Below, in pieces: positions 1 to 8,903 of a stretch of DNA of 34,424 nt. The stretch is from Hyphomicrobiales bacterium (lineage in GTDB: Bacteria; Pseudomonadota; Alphaproteobacteria; Rhizobiales; Xanthobacteraceae). The stretch lies in NCBI GenBank assembly GCA_021323775.1, contig JAJPKK010000015.1, positions 1 through 34,424 of the forward strand, in the 5' to 3' direction. The notes under the pieces are model-generated. The model saw only the letters and a program-made list of their open reading frames with translations, did no database searches and was not told where the DNA came from. Each line of letters starts with the position of its first letter. Position 1 is the first letter of the stretch. A program made the position numbers and the translations under genes.

Positions 1-836
1 AAGGCGGTGGCAATTGACTTTTTGGCGTCCGCCGGGTCAGGCTGCAGCACGGCGACAAACTTACCAAACTGCATGATTTGATTGACGTAGAAGATGTTCT
101 GTTCGACGACGCCGGCCACTGGAGCATCGACGCCGGTCGCCTTGGCGAGAGCGGCCTGGTCGATTTCGGCTTCCGGAACCAGCCGCAGCTCGCTCTGGAA
201 TTCCATGAAATCCGCAATCTGTTTGTGGTTTTCCCGGATCTTATTCACCAGCATGATGCCGGTGGGCAGCCGTCCTTCGAGCCGGTATTTGGATTGAATG
301 CAGATCAGGGGGGCGCTGCTTTCGCACCATTGGCGCTTCGGATTATGGTTCGGCGAATTCGGGTCCTTGTTTGGAATAACGTCAGCCGCCGAGATCAACC
401 GATGCTGAATCGATGGATCAAGCTGCTCGATCATGGCAAGCGAGATCATTTTCGACAGGTCGATCGAGGCAGCCGGCTTGGCGAGCGCAAAGCGCGCTTC
501 CGCCACATAGACATGAAGCCGCCGCTTGCGCGGCTTGGCAGCCCCCTCGGCGCCGCTCACGATCGGCTCCTCCAATGAGGGAAACAGACTCAGCAGTTGT
601 TTTTGCAGGAGCCGCGAACGCTCCCAGTCGGAGAAGTGGATGAGCCCGGTGGTGGGATCGACCAGTTCGTCCTTGCGATGATCCGTGAACAGGATCGTGC
701 GCGGCGCCAGGGCGCCCGCCGCCAGCGGCGGCAGGGAGGGAACTTCCTTCATCTGGAATTCCTGGGCCCAGGAATGAGCCGGCGTGCACATCGCGACAGC
801 CAGAATTCCAGAAAATGCAACGTTGAGCAGTCTCAT
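1..836 (-). CDS. Secreted protein of unknown function (3' end cut off by the window edge)
   Basis: The frame opens at ATG 836 and stays open to the left edge, giving at least 278 residues. The start is supported by an AGAAGGA ribosome binding site seven bases upstream. The first 25 residues look like a Sec signal peptide: M-R-L-L, a hydrophobic core, then a cut near HSWA-Q. The mature part is mixed alpha/beta in composition, with a basic KPRKRR stretch around residues 90-100 and two cysteines near residues 170-180 (motifs RQWCES and LICIQS) that could form a disulfide. I do not recognise a family. It starts 42 bases after the stop of the penicillin-binding protein gene on the same strand, so the two are probably co-transcribed and the product may act in the periplasm on or near the cell wall. 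That role is inferred from position only. Confidence 0.75.
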   Translation of the reverse strand, partial: MRLLNVAFSGILAVAMCTPAHSWAQEFQMKEVPSLPPLAAGALAPRTILFTDHRKDELVDPTTGLIHFSDWERSRLLQKQLLSLFPSLEEPIVSGAEGAAKPRKRRLHVYVAEARFALAKPAASIDLSKMISLAMIEQLDPSIQHRLISAADVIPNKDPNSPNHNPKRQWCESSAPLICIQSKYRLEGRLPTGIMLVNKIRENHKQIADFMEFQSELRLVPEAEIDQAALAKATGVDAPVAGVVEQNIFYVNQIMQFGKFVAVLQPDPADAKKSIATA

Positions 837-878
837 CTCAAGTCCTTCTCACGATCGCCATGACCGTTCAACTCTATG

Positions 879-3800
879 TCAATAGTCGCCGCGCTGGCGG
901 TCACGCCACGGCACATCGGGGTCGACCCGCCGCGGCGGGAACCACCGACGGTCCTCCGGGCTCCGTGAGTAGAGGTCGCCATACCCGCCGCCAGCGCTGG
1001 GCGGGTAGGCTGGCCGCTGCGGCTGGCCGAACAAGCCGCCGAACAACTGGAAGAGGTCGGGGGGATTCTGGCGCTGCGGTTGCGGGTAATAGTAGCCGCC
1101 GCCGTAGGGACTGGCCCCAGGGTAGAGGCGCTCGCCCGCATTGGGATCGCGAAGATACTCGTCATCGTCGCCGGGACCATTCGCCGCCAGCTCGCCAGGC
1201 GACACCAGCGCATACTGGGTTTCCTCGACTTGCCCATGCCGAACGCGGAAATATTCTGTGAAGCCCTCCGGACCCGGACCGTTATCGCGGAGCGGGGTTC
1301 CGGTATTAAGATCGATCTGCATCGCTACAAGTTCTTTCCTTGCCTCGGCCGACGGCGGATTGAGCGGCGTCTTGCGCGCGTAGCTCGCCCACGTGGCTTC
1401 GACGATCTGCTCGAAAATCGGCACCGCTACCCGGCCCCCGGTCTGGCTGCCGCCGAGCGTGCGGCGCTTGCCTTCGGCATTGTCGTAGCCGACCCAGACA
1501 CCGATCGTGACGTCATTGCTGAAGCCAATGAACCAGGCGTCGTTCGCGTCATCGCTGGTGCCGGTTTTGCCGCCCACATACGGCGACAAGCGCGCGATCG
1601 CGCGCGCAGTGCCGCGGGCCACCACGCCCTGCAACATAGTGCGCAACTGAAAGAACGACGGCCGGTCGCCGCCGGCCAGCCATTTCGCCTCGGGCGTATG
1701 GGTATAGACCGTGCGGCCGTTCTGCTCGATCGACTCGATACTGTAGGGCGAGGGGCGGCGGCCTTCCGTGGCGACTGCTGCGTAGAATGCCGCCAGGTCA
1801 ATCAGCCGCGCCGGCTGTGCGCCGAGAACAAACGGATAATACGCAATGCAATCGTGGTAGATCTGTGCGTCGATCGTCAGCTCGCAGACGCGCGCCAGAC
1901 TTTGACCAGGGTCGGAATCGATGCCGCCGTCGAGCAGATTTGCGGTGACAAGGTTCTTCGAATTTTCCAGTCCGCGTCGCAGCGTCGTGATGCCCCCCCC
2001 GCTGCCATCGGCGTTCTTGGGCGACCAGTAGTCCTTTTCCCGCGCATGGAACGCGTCCCCGATCGGCGGCAGCGTCACGGCTTGGTCTCTGACCAGCGTA
2101 TTGGGCTGGAGGCCCCGTCGGAGCGCCGCCAGATAGGTGAACGGCTTAAGCGAGGAGCCCGGCTGGCGCACCGCCTGAGTGACGCGGTTGAGCTGGCTCA
2201 GCGGATAAGAAAAGCCGCCCGCCATCGCCAGAATGGCGCCAGTCTTGTTGTCGAGGATCACGGCGGCGCCCTGGACGGTCGGACGTACGCGCAACTCGGC
2301 CCGCGTCTGCTTGCCCTTGGTGTCGCTGACCTTCACGAAGACCACATCATATGGATTGAGGCCGCGCCGCCCGGCGAGGCCCGCTGAAGATAACGGCACG
2401 ACGCGACCATCCGGGAGTCCGACGCGCACGCTGCCCCGATCGCTGCCCGGCAGCACGATGGCGCTTGACCAGTGGACGTCATAGAGCGGCAAACGCGCGG
2501 CTTCGAGCGCCTGCTGCCAAGCTGGCTTTGCTTTGACGACGGGAGCCGCCGCCGGCGCCAATGGCAGGGGCCCAACGACGCTGGACCGGGAAGCCGGGGT
2601 TTTGGCGCTCGACGCCGCTGGAGTTGGCGATGCCGAACCTGGTGAGGCGGGGCCTGGCGCGAGCTTTCCGGCATTGCCGCTGCTGCGCGTCGTTTTCATG
2701 CTGCCGTCCGCCGTGCGGGCCGACTCGCGGCTGCCGGGGGGCTTGAGATCGGACGCCGCCGGACCCTGCGGAACCGCGGCCGGCATCGCCGCCTCGATGC
2801 GACGCACAGCTTCAGCGAGATTTGCCTCCGCGCCATGCCATTCAGTGCGGCCGGTACGAATCTCGTACTGGGCCAGGCCTTCCTGCAATGCCGCCTCGGT
2901 GGCCCGCTGGAGGTCCGGGAGAACCGTCGTGCGCACGGTCGTGGCCGCGGCCGTCAGGGCCGCTACTCCGACCGATCGCGCTTCGCGCGTCACGTGATCG
3001 AGAAAGTAGTAGCCGGAATCGCGCTGCTGAGCCTGGGCATAAGCGACCATGTGAGGCAACGAGACCCTGGCGCTGTCGATCGCCGCAGCGCCCGCCGCCC
3101 CGTCTTCCTGCATCCGGCTCAACACATAGGTGAGCCGCTCCTGGGCGCGGTCGGGATGCCGGTCCGGGCTGTAATAGGTTGGCCCCTTGGGCAGACCCGC
3201 CAACATTGCGCCTTCCTCCAACGTCAATGCAGACGCCGGCTTGCCGAAGTAATTGCGCGCCGCCAACTCGACTCCCCACGAACCACGGCCGAGATAGATC
3301 GAGTTGAGATAGAGTTCCAGAATCTCCGCCTTGGTGAGAGTGCGCTCCAGCCGCGACGCCACGATGATCTCGCGTATCTTGCGTTCGTAAGTCACGTCAT
3401 CGCCCACCAGCAGGTTCTTGACCACCTGCTGGGTGATGGTCGAACCGCCTTGCGGCCGGCCGGGATTCGCAAGATTCGACACCATCGCGCGGACGAGACC
3501 GCGCTCGTCGACGCCGTGATGTTCATAAAAGCGCCTGTCCTCGGCTGCGATGAATGCTTTCTGGACGTGGACCGGAATGTCCCGCAACGGCGCCCAGATG
3601 CGGCGGTTGCTCTCGGTGAGATCGGCGAAGCGTTCTCCTCTGGCATCGAGAATCCCGCCGGACTCGGTTACGCGGGCGCCCTTGAGGCGCGTGTGATCGG
3701 GCAGGTCCGCGACGGCGCCGTTATAAAATCGGATCACCTCGCCAAGGTCCACCGAAGCATTGTCTTCATTCTTGCAGAATTGCCTGTAGACCGCGAGGAG

Positions 3801-4064
3801 GCTGTCGAATCTCAGCCCGTGGAGCACCTTGACGTCGCTTCCGAGCGCCTGGGGATCATCCATTGCGGTCTTGATGAGGTCGTCGATGTCAAGCGATTCG
3901 ACATCGAACGCTTTGCGCATGTGGGCGCAGCCGTCGCGCAATATCCTGGTCACTTCGGCTTGATCACGCTCCGCGTCGAACCGCGTCTTGACCGCGTCCG
4001 GGCGCGTCGTGACCAGGCTGAGGGCAAGGAACGCTGCTAAAATCTTGACGAGAATTACGTCCAT
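879..4064 (-). CDS. Class A penicillin-binding protein (bifunctional transglycosylase/transpeptidase), long form
   Basis: The product (1061 residues) polymerises lipid II and cross-links peptidoglycan on the outer face of the inner membrane. An N-terminal hydrophobic anchor covers residues 5-20. The family 51 glycosyltransferase domain lies at about 150-340, with catalytic Glu175 in EDRRFYEHHG and the GGSTITQQ motif at 207-214. The transpeptidase domain lies at about 600-890, with the active-site S637-S-L-K640, S702-K-N704 and K833-T-G835, so both activities look intact. Unusual parts are a roughly 190-residue region before the glycosyltransferase domain, a Pro/Ala/Ser-rich linker (about 430-515) and a Tyr/Pro/Gln/Gly-rich tail (about 985-1061). 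Typical PBP1A proteins are nearer 720-850 residues. The ATG at 4064 has only a weak ribosome site. The secreted unknown gene follows it closely. Confidence 0.93.
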   Translation of the reverse strand: MDVILVKILAAFLALSLVTTRPDAVKTRFDAERDQAEVTRILRDGCAHMRKAFDVESLDIDDLIKTAMDDPQALGSDVKVLHGLRFDSLLAVYRQFCKNEDNASVDLGEVIRFYNGAVADLPDHTRLKGARVTESGGILDARGERFADLTESNRRIWAPLRDIPVHVQKAFIAAEDRRFYEHHGVDERGLVRAMVSNLANPGRPQGGSTITQQVVKNLLVGDDVTYERKIREIIVASRLERTLTKAEILELYLNSIYLGRGSWGVELAARNYFGKPASALTLEEGAMLAGLPKGPTYYSPDRHPDRAQERLTYVLSRMQEDGAAGAAAIDSARVSLPHMVAYAQAQQRDSGYYFLDHVTREARSVGVAALTAAATTVRTTVLPDLQRATEAALQEGLAQYEIRTGRTEWHGAEANLAEAVRRIEAAMPAAVPQGPAASDLKPPGSRESARTADGSMKTTRSSGNAGKLAPGPASPGSASPTPAASSAKTPASRSSVVGPLPLAPAAAPVVKAKPAWQQALEAARLPLYDVHWSSAIVLPGSDRGSVRVGLPDGRVVPLSSAGLAGRRGLNPYDVVFVKVSDTKGKQTRAELRVRPTVQGAAVILDNKTGAILAMAGGFSYPLSQLNRVTQAVRQPGSSLKPFTYLAALRRGLQPNTLVRDQAVTLPPIGDAFHAREKDYWSPKNADGSGGGITTLRRGLENSKNLVTANLLDGGIDSDPGQSLARVCELTIDAQIYHDCIAYYPFVLGAQPARLIDLAAFYAAVATEGRRPSPYSIESIEQNGRTVYTHTPEAKWLAGGDRPSFFQLRTMLQGVVARGTARAIARLSPYVGGKTGTSDDANDAWFIGFSNDVTIGVWVGYDNAEGKRRTLGGSQTGGRVAVPIFEQIVEATWASYARKTPLNPPSAEARKELVAMQIDLNTGTPLRDNGPGPEGFTEYFRVRHGQVEETQYALVSPGELAANGPGDDDEYLRDPNAGERLYPGASPYGGGYYYPQPQRQNPPDLFQLFGGLFGQPQRPAYPPSAGGGYGDLYSRSPEDRRWFPPRRVDPDVPWRDRQRGDY

Positions 4065-4468
4065 AAAGACACCAATCCATTGTCCAGCCCAGATTTTACA
4101 GCGCCCTGCGGGCGATGACGCATTCCGACGACGGCTTTTTTAGGGTCTGTCTCCTCGGATGGATATGCGGTTAGAAGCTGATACGTTCCAGTGGCATATC
4201 CGGCATAGCCTCCTCGCAAGACTTTCTTAACCGTCAGGCAAGTCCGCTGCAGCTCGCAAGACCGGCCTGCGACCTTTTTGCTTGCCCTTTGCCGGTCGGT
4301 GAAACCGCACCAGAGTCCCTGCGCGCCGCGGTGAACCTCAACCCATCCGTTTGAAAGGATTCGCAGCCTCGCAAAGCGCGGAGGGATGCGTGCGCCGCTC
4401 CCGACCGTGTTACGATGATTTTTCGACATACGCGCGGCCGCAAGGCAAGAGCCCGAAATGGATGTGAA
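4065..4468. other. Divergent intergenic region between the penicillin-binding protein and hydroxylase genes
   Basis: These 404 bases separate two divergent genes and should carry both promoters. I see no convincing -35/-10 pair. On the minus strand there is an 11-codon open frame with an AGGAGG sequence in front of it (listed separately). A T6 run at 4136-4141 on the plus strand lacks a proper stem. Longer open frames on the minus strand run into the hydroxylase gene and show no family features. Confidence 0.5.
4171..4206 (-). CDS. Possible 11-residue leader peptide upstream of the penicillin-binding protein gene
   Basis: On the minus strand ATG 4206 opens a frame reading MPDMPLERISF and stops at TAA 4171-4173. 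GAGGAGG ends two bases before this ATG and 11 bases before a second in-frame ATG (Met4), so the ribosome site is strong in sequence but its spacing is not ideal for either. The frame ends about 107 bases before the penicillin-binding protein start. It could be a translated leader or chance. No function is claimed. Confidence 0.25.
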   Translation of the reverse strand: MPDMPLERISF

Positions 4469-5959
4469 ATGATTCCGATAAAGACCGGACAGGATCATAT
4501 TAAGAGCCTGCATGACGGGCGCGACGTGTATATCTACGGCGCGCGCGTTGCTGATGTGACCACTCACAAGGCATTTCGCAATTCGATCCGGGCCGTGGCC
4601 GCGCTTTACGACTTCCAGGCGCAGCCCGAGGTCGCCGACACCTTGACGTTCGCGAGCCCCGATACCGGACGACACGTCAACCGATGCTGGCAGCTTCCAC
4701 GCAGCTACACCGAGCTGCGCGAGCGACGCCGCGCGCTCGAGGCCTGGGCCGAGCTGCATTTCGGTTTCATGGGGCGTTCGCCTGACCACGTCGCGTCCTG
4801 CATCAGCGGCATGTTTATGGGGATCGAGCTGTTCGAGGCCCATGATCGAAAACGCGCTGCCGCCTTGCGGGACTATTACCGCTTCGCCCGCGACAATGAC
4901 CTGTTCCTGACCTATGTGATCATCAACCCGCAGGCCGATCGCTCCAGACCAGCCCACGGGCAGGCCGACCCCAACCTCGCGGCTGCGGTGGTCGATGAGG
5001 ACGGAGAAGGCCTGACCGTAAGAGGCGCCAAGATGCTGGCCACATCAAGCATCATGGCCAATGAAGTTTTCGTGACCTGTGTCCAGCCGCTCGCTCCGGG
5101 CGATGAGCGCCACGCGGTGTCGTTCGCGGTTCCCATGAATGTCAGAGGCCTGCGGGTGCTTTCCCGCAAGTCGTACGAGGAGAGCGCCGTTTCTCGCTTC
5201 GACAATCCGCTGTCGAGCCAGTTCGACGAAAACGACGCCGTGCTTTACTTTGACGACGTCAAGGTGCCGTGGGAGCGCGTATTCATTAACCAGAATACGG
5301 AGATGACGCTGAAGCAGTTTCACGCCACTCCGGCGCATGTCTACCAGAACTATCAATGCCAGATCCGGCTGCTGGTGAAGATGCGTTTTCTGGCGGGGCT
5401 CGCCCATCGCATCGCCGAAGCAAACGGCGTTTTGGCATTTCCGCAAGTTCGCGACTCGCTTGGCCAGATCGCCGCGGAGGTCGGTCTCGTCGACGGCCTG
5501 CTGCACGGCATGGAAGTTAAGGGCCAGCGCGCCGGCGCTTATTTTGTTCCGGATCGCCACCTGCTCTATTCAGCGCAGACGCTCACCCAGCAGCTTTATC
5601 CGAAAGTGATCACCGCGATCAGGGATCTCGCGGGCGGCGGCCTCATCATGCAGCCATCGAGCGTGGCGGACTTTGACAATCCGCTGCTTGCAAGCCTGAT
5701 CGACAAGACCCAGAAATCTCCCTGCTTCGCGCCGCAAGAGCGGGTGAAATTCTTCAAGCTTGCCTGGGATGCGCTCGGATCGGAATTCGCATCGCGCCAC
5801 GTCCAGTATGAAATGTTTTACGCCGGCGCATCGTTTGTCACCCGCGGCCACTCCTATCGCACCTTCGACTGGGCCAAGTGCTGTGGCATGGTGGACGGGC
5901 TGATGGCGAGCTATCCGACGCCCGGCCTGCCAGGGAGCAAGACCGCTGCGGCGGAGTGA
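4469..5959 (+). CDS. HpaB-family FADH2-dependent aromatic hydroxylase (4-hydroxyphenylacetate 3-monooxygenase oxygenase component-like)
   Basis: The family hydroxylates phenolic rings ortho to an existing hydroxyl using O2 and reduced flavin from a separate reductase. The fold is acyl-CoA dehydrogenase-like and cytosolic. The 496 residues match the usual 480-520. Family marks are LPRSYTELRERR at 76-87, GRSPDH with His107 at 102-107 (the position of the substrate-binding histidine in HpaB), YVIINPQADRSRP at 149-161, and DVKVPWERVF near 263-272. I chose ATG 4469 because the family N-terminus begins with a short lead into a TG..(Y/H)I.SL motif, and 18 upstream residues of the longer frame look non-coding. 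The ribosome site is weak. No flavin reductase (HpaC) gene is in the window, so the partner must be encoded elsewhere. The true substrate cannot be told from sequence; 4-hydroxyphenylacetate, phenols and pyrrole-carboxylates are all known for the family. Confidence 0.85.
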   Translation: MIPIKTGQDHIKSLHDGRDVYIYGARVADVTTHKAFRNSIRAVAALYDFQAQPEVADTLTFASPDTGRHVNRCWQLPRSYTELRERRRALEAWAELHFGFMGRSPDHVASCISGMFMGIELFEAHDRKRAAALRDYYRFARDNDLFLTYVIINPQADRSRPAHGQADPNLAAAVVDEDGEGLTVRGAKMLATSSIMANEVFVTCVQPLAPGDERHAVSFAVPMNVRGLRVLSRKSYEESAVSRFDNPLSSQFDENDAVLYFDDVKVPWERVFINQNTEMTLKQFHATPAHVYQNYQCQIRLLVKMRFLAGLAHRIAEANGVLAFPQVRDSLGQIAAEVGLVDGLLHGMEVKGQRAGAYFVPDRHLLYSAQTLTQQLYPKVITAIRDLAGGGLIMQPSSVADFDNPLLASLIDKTQKSPCFAPQERVKFFKLAWDALGSEFASRHVQYEMFYAGASFVTRGHSYRTFDWAKCCGMVDGLMASYPTPGLPGSKTAAAE

Positions 5960-6004
5960 CTGGCGCCGCAAAGCCCCGGGACACCATAGCACCTGATCGC
6001 CGGC

Positions 6005-7057
6005 TTACCTGCGCGGCGGATAGGCGTGCGAGCCGCCGCCGATCGCACGCACTTCGTAGCGTTGTTCCGCGCCGGCGTCCGCCGCCGAAATATAGCTCGG
6101 CCCGACCGGAACCTTGCCGGCGCCGCCCGGAATGTCGAGCACATAGGCCGGCTGGCACAGACCCGATACGCGACCGCGCATTTGCCTCATCAGGTCCTGA
6201 CCGGTTTCGATCGAGGTGCGCAGGTGGCCGGTGCCGGGCGCGAGGTCAGCGTGGTGCAGGTAATAGGGCTTGATCCGGCATTCCACGAAAGCGCGCATCA
6301 GGGCGCTTAAGGTTTCCACGTCGTCATTGACGCCGCGCAGCAGCACGGTCTGGCTGAGCATCGGAATCCCGGCGTCGACGATCTTCCCGCAGGCCGCACG
6401 CGCCCCAGCCGACAATTCGCGCGGATGATTGGCATGAAGGGCCACGTAGGTCGTCGCTCCGGGCGTCCGCAGGGCTGCAAGCAATTCGCCTGTGATCCGT
6501 TCAGGCGTCACCACGGGGACGCGGGTATGCACGCGAATGATCTTGATGTGGCCGATGGCGGCGAGGGTGTGCACCACGTCGCGCAGGCGGGACGCGGGCA
6601 GCACCAGCGGATCGCCGCCCGTCAATATGACCTCCCAAATCTCCGGGTGCTGCCGGATGTAGCGATAGGCGGCTTCCCGCTTGTCCGCCGTGAGACCTCG
6701 TCGTCCACCCGGCCCCACCATCTCGCGGCGAAAGCAGAACCGGCAATAGACCGGGCAGGTATAAACAAGCTTCAGCAGCACCCGGTCGGGATAACGGTGG
6801 ACTAATCCCTCGACCGGGCTGAACGCATCATCGCCGATCGGATCGGCCCGCTCGTATGGCTCCGACGAGAGCTCGGCGGGATCGGGTATGAACTGGCGCG
6901 CGATCGGATCGTTCGGGTCGTCGCGATCGATCAGGTCCGCAACCGCAGGCGTGATTGCGACCGCATAGCGGGCCGCGACCTTCTCGAGCGCCGCCGTTTG
7001 TTCGGCCGGCACAAAGCCGGCGTTTCGCAGTTGCGCGATAGTGCGCAAGGTGGTCAT
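6005..7057 (-). CDS. epmB: EF-P beta-lysylation protein EpmB (lysine 2,3-aminomutase family)
   Basis: EpmB is a radical-SAM, PLP-dependent enzyme that turns (S)-alpha-lysine into (R)-beta-lysine, the group later attached to elongation factor P. The 350-residue length fits EpmB (about 340) better than catabolic KamA (over 400). The iron-sulfur CxxxCxxC motif is C101-PVY-C105-RF-C108, followed by FRRE. The glycine-rich LTGGDPL motif is at 145-151 and the PLP lysine is K315 in PGGAGKVP. The gene starts 13 bases after the epmA stop, on the same strand, and efp is divergent just beyond. This arrangement makes the EF-P role much more likely than lysine fermentation. It ends tail to tail with the hydroxylase gene, 45 bases away. 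Confidence 0.93.
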   Translation of the reverse strand: MTTLRTIAQLRNAGFVPAEQTAALEKVAARYAVAITPAVADLIDRDDPNDPIARQFIPDPAELSSEPYERADPIGDDAFSPVEGLVHRYPDRVLLKLVYTCPVYCRFCFRREMVGPGGRRGLTADKREAAYRYIRQHPEIWEVILTGGDPLVLPASRLRDVVHTLAAIGHIKIIRVHTRVPVVTPERITGELLAALRTPGATTYVALHANHPRELSAGARAACGKIVDAGIPMLSQTVLLRGVNDDVETLSALMRAFVECRIKPYYLHHADLAPGTGHLRTSIETGQDLMRQMRGRVSGLCQPAYVLDIPGGAGKVPVGPSYISAADAGAEQRYEVRAIGGGSHAYPPRR

Positions 7058-7070
7058 CGTCGGATGCCTT

Positions 7071-8108
7071 TCAAAACAGCGGAGTCCAGATCACCTGGTC
7101 GATTCGGGACGCTCGCGCGGCCAGCATCGCAAGCCGGTCGAAGCCAAGCGCGCAGCCGCTCGCGGGCGGCATGTGGGCAAGGGCCGCAAGGAACTCTTCA
7201 TCGATCGGATAGCGCTCGCCGTAAAGCCGTTCTTTCTTCGCCATTTCGGCTTCGAGGCGCGTGCGCTGCTCCACCGGGTCGGTAAGCTCGCCAAATCCGT
7301 TGGCAAGTTCGACGCCGCACACGAACAGTTCGAAACGCTCCGCCACCCGCGGATCGGAGGCTTTCGGCCGCGCCAATGCGGCCTCCGGGCGCGGGTATTC
7401 GGTCAGGAACGTGGCGCGGCCGTCGCCGATCCGAGGCTCGATGCGCTCGACCAGCACGCGGCTGAAAATATCGCTCCAGGCATCGTCGTCGGCCACCCGG
7501 ACGCCGGCCGTCCGGGCTTGGGCCGCCAGGGCATTGCGGTCACCTGCATGCTCCCCGAGCGTGCCCAAAAGATCGATCCCTGCATAAAGCGTGAATGCCT
7601 CCGCCACCGTGAGCCGCTCCGGAGCCGCCAGCGGGTCGGCAGCGCGACCACGGAATGAGAACTGGTCGGTTCCGGCCGCGGACGCCGCGATGGCCAGGAA
7701 TTGGGTGCAATCGTCCATCAGCGCCTCGCAGGGCTCGCCGATCCGGTACCATTCCAGCATGGTGAACTCCGGATGGTGCAGCGCCCCCTGTTCCCGATTG
7801 CGGAACACCCGGGCGAACTCGAAGATGCGGCGCTCGCCGGCCGCCAGCAGCTTCTTGCAGGCAAATTCAGGCGAGGTGTGCAGAAAGAGTGGGCGCCGAG
7901 TGCCGTCCGGGGTTGCGAGTTCGGTTGAGAAGGCATGCAAATGAGCTTCGTTGCCGGGCGAGACCTGCAATATGGCGGTCTCGACCTCGGTAAAGTCGCG
8001 CATCTCCAGATAATCTCGAAGCGCCGCCAGCACGCGCCGCCGCGCCCGCAGAAAAGGCTGGCGGTCGGCATGAATGTCGGGCATCCACCACGGCGAGGGT
8101 TGCGACAT
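7071..8108 (-). CDS. epmA: EF-P--lysine ligase EpmA (GenX/PoxA/YjeA)
   Basis: EpmA is a class II lysyl-tRNA synthetase catalytic-domain paralogue without the anticodon-binding domain. It activates beta-lysine with ATP and ligates it to the conserved loop lysine of EF-P. The 345 residues cover only the catalytic core. Motif 2 is FEFARVFRNRE at 96-106 followed by HHPEFTMLEWY at 111-121, and motif 3 is ASGCALGFDRLAML at 316-329. The start at ATG 8108 (M-S-Q-P-S-P-W-W) matches the family N-terminus; two upstream in-frame ATGs at 8180 and 8147 would add 24 or 13 residues of non-family sequence. epmB follows after 13 bases. efp starts 194 bases away on the opposite strand, so the enzyme and its protein substrate share one control region. 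Confidence 0.93.
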   Translation of the reverse strand: MSQPSPWWMPDIHADRQPFLRARRRVLAALRDYLEMRDFTEVETAILQVSPGNEAHLHAFSTELATPDGTRRPLFLHTSPEFACKKLLAAGERRIFEFARVFRNREQGALHHPEFTMLEWYRIGEPCEALMDDCTQFLAIAASAAGTDQFSFRGRAADPLAAPERLTVAEAFTLYAGIDLLGTLGEHAGDRNALAAQARTAGVRVADDDAWSDIFSRVLVERIEPRIGDGRATFLTEYPRPEAALARPKASDPRVAERFELFVCGVELANGFGELTDPVEQRTRLEAEMAKKERLYGERYPIDEEFLAALAHMPPASGCALGFDRLAMLAARASRIDQVIWTPLF

Positions 8109-8302
8109 GGTGCCCCGCCGGTCAGCGATGGGACTTGCGCCGGCCATGATCGGACCACACGCTGAAAATGCTGGCGCCAAGGCGCAGGATCAGTATGGTG
8201 CGGGCCGCTGTGTTCTCCCCGCGCTCCCAGGCAAGGCAGGGAGGGGGAAAATCGATCGCCCGCCTGGTCGCCCGGTTCATCACCGATCGAGGAATTGCAT
8301 CC

Positions 8303-8869
8303 GTGAAAGTCATCGCCAGTTCGCTCCGCAAAGGGAATATCGTCGATCTCGACGGCAAGCTCTACGTGATCCTGACCGCAGAAAACATCCACCCCGGCAA
8401 GGGAACGCCGGTCACCCAGCTCGATATGCGACGCCTGAGCGACGGCGTGAAGTCCTCGCTGCGCTTTAAGACGACGGACCAGGTGGAACGCGCCCACGTA
8501 GAGGAACGCGAATTTCAGTTCCTCTATCAGGACGGCGACGGCTTTCATTTCATGAACATGGAAAACTACGACCAGATTGCCGTTTCGGGCGACGTTATCG
8601 GCGATCAATCCGTGTACCTTCAGCCGGAGATGAAAGTCCGGCTGAGCGTCCACGAGGGCGTGGCGGTCGGCATCGTGCTGCCACCCCGTGTGACCCTCGA
8701 AGTCATCGAAACCGAACCGGTGACCAAAGGCCAGACCGCCTCGTCCTCCTACAAGCCGGCGGTGCTTTCGAACGGAGTGCGAACGTCCGTGCCGCCCCAT
8801 GTCACGGCGGGCACGCGGGTCGTGGTTTCGACGGAAGACGGTTCCTACCTGGAGCGGGCCAAGGACTGA
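8303..8869 (+). CDS. efp: Translation elongation factor P
   Basis: EF-P binds the ribosome between the P and E sites and relieves stalling at polyproline stretches. From GTG 8303 the protein is 188 residues, the standard EF-P length. GAGGA lies about ten bases upstream of this GTG, and the predicted N-terminus [11 protein letters not shown] fits the family, whereas upstream ATG starts would add about 45 non-family residues. The modification loop reads HPGKGTP, with Lys33 (by this start) as the expected beta-lysylation site. The three-domain order (KOW-like, then two OB domains) fits the sequence, and the C-terminus ends GSYLERAKD. It is divergent from epmA-epmB, which encode its modifying enzymes. 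Confidence 0.95.
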   Translation: MKVIASSLRKGNIVDLDGKLYVILTAENIHPGKGTPVTQLDMRRLSDGVKSSLRFKTTDQVERAHVEEREFQFLYQDGDGFHFMNMENYDQIAVSGDVIGDQSVYLQPEMKVRLSVHEGVAVGIVLPPRVTLEVIETEPVTKGQTASSSYKPAVLSNGVRTSVPPHVTAGTRVVVSTEDGSYLERAKD

Positions 8870-8903
8870 ATCGACGTAGATCAGCCCAACCGCAGGCGAA
8901 CTC

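Noticed and set aside
1080-4040. Two long open frames (435 and 401 codons) on the plus strand opposite the penicillin-binding protein gene
   Set aside because: They mirror a high-GC coding frame, have arginine-rich low-complexity composition and show no family motif. The minus-strand gene has all catalytic motifs.
4120-4142. T-run that looks like a Rho-independent terminator
   Set aside because: Only a 3-bp stem precedes it, and no plus-strand gene ends nearby.
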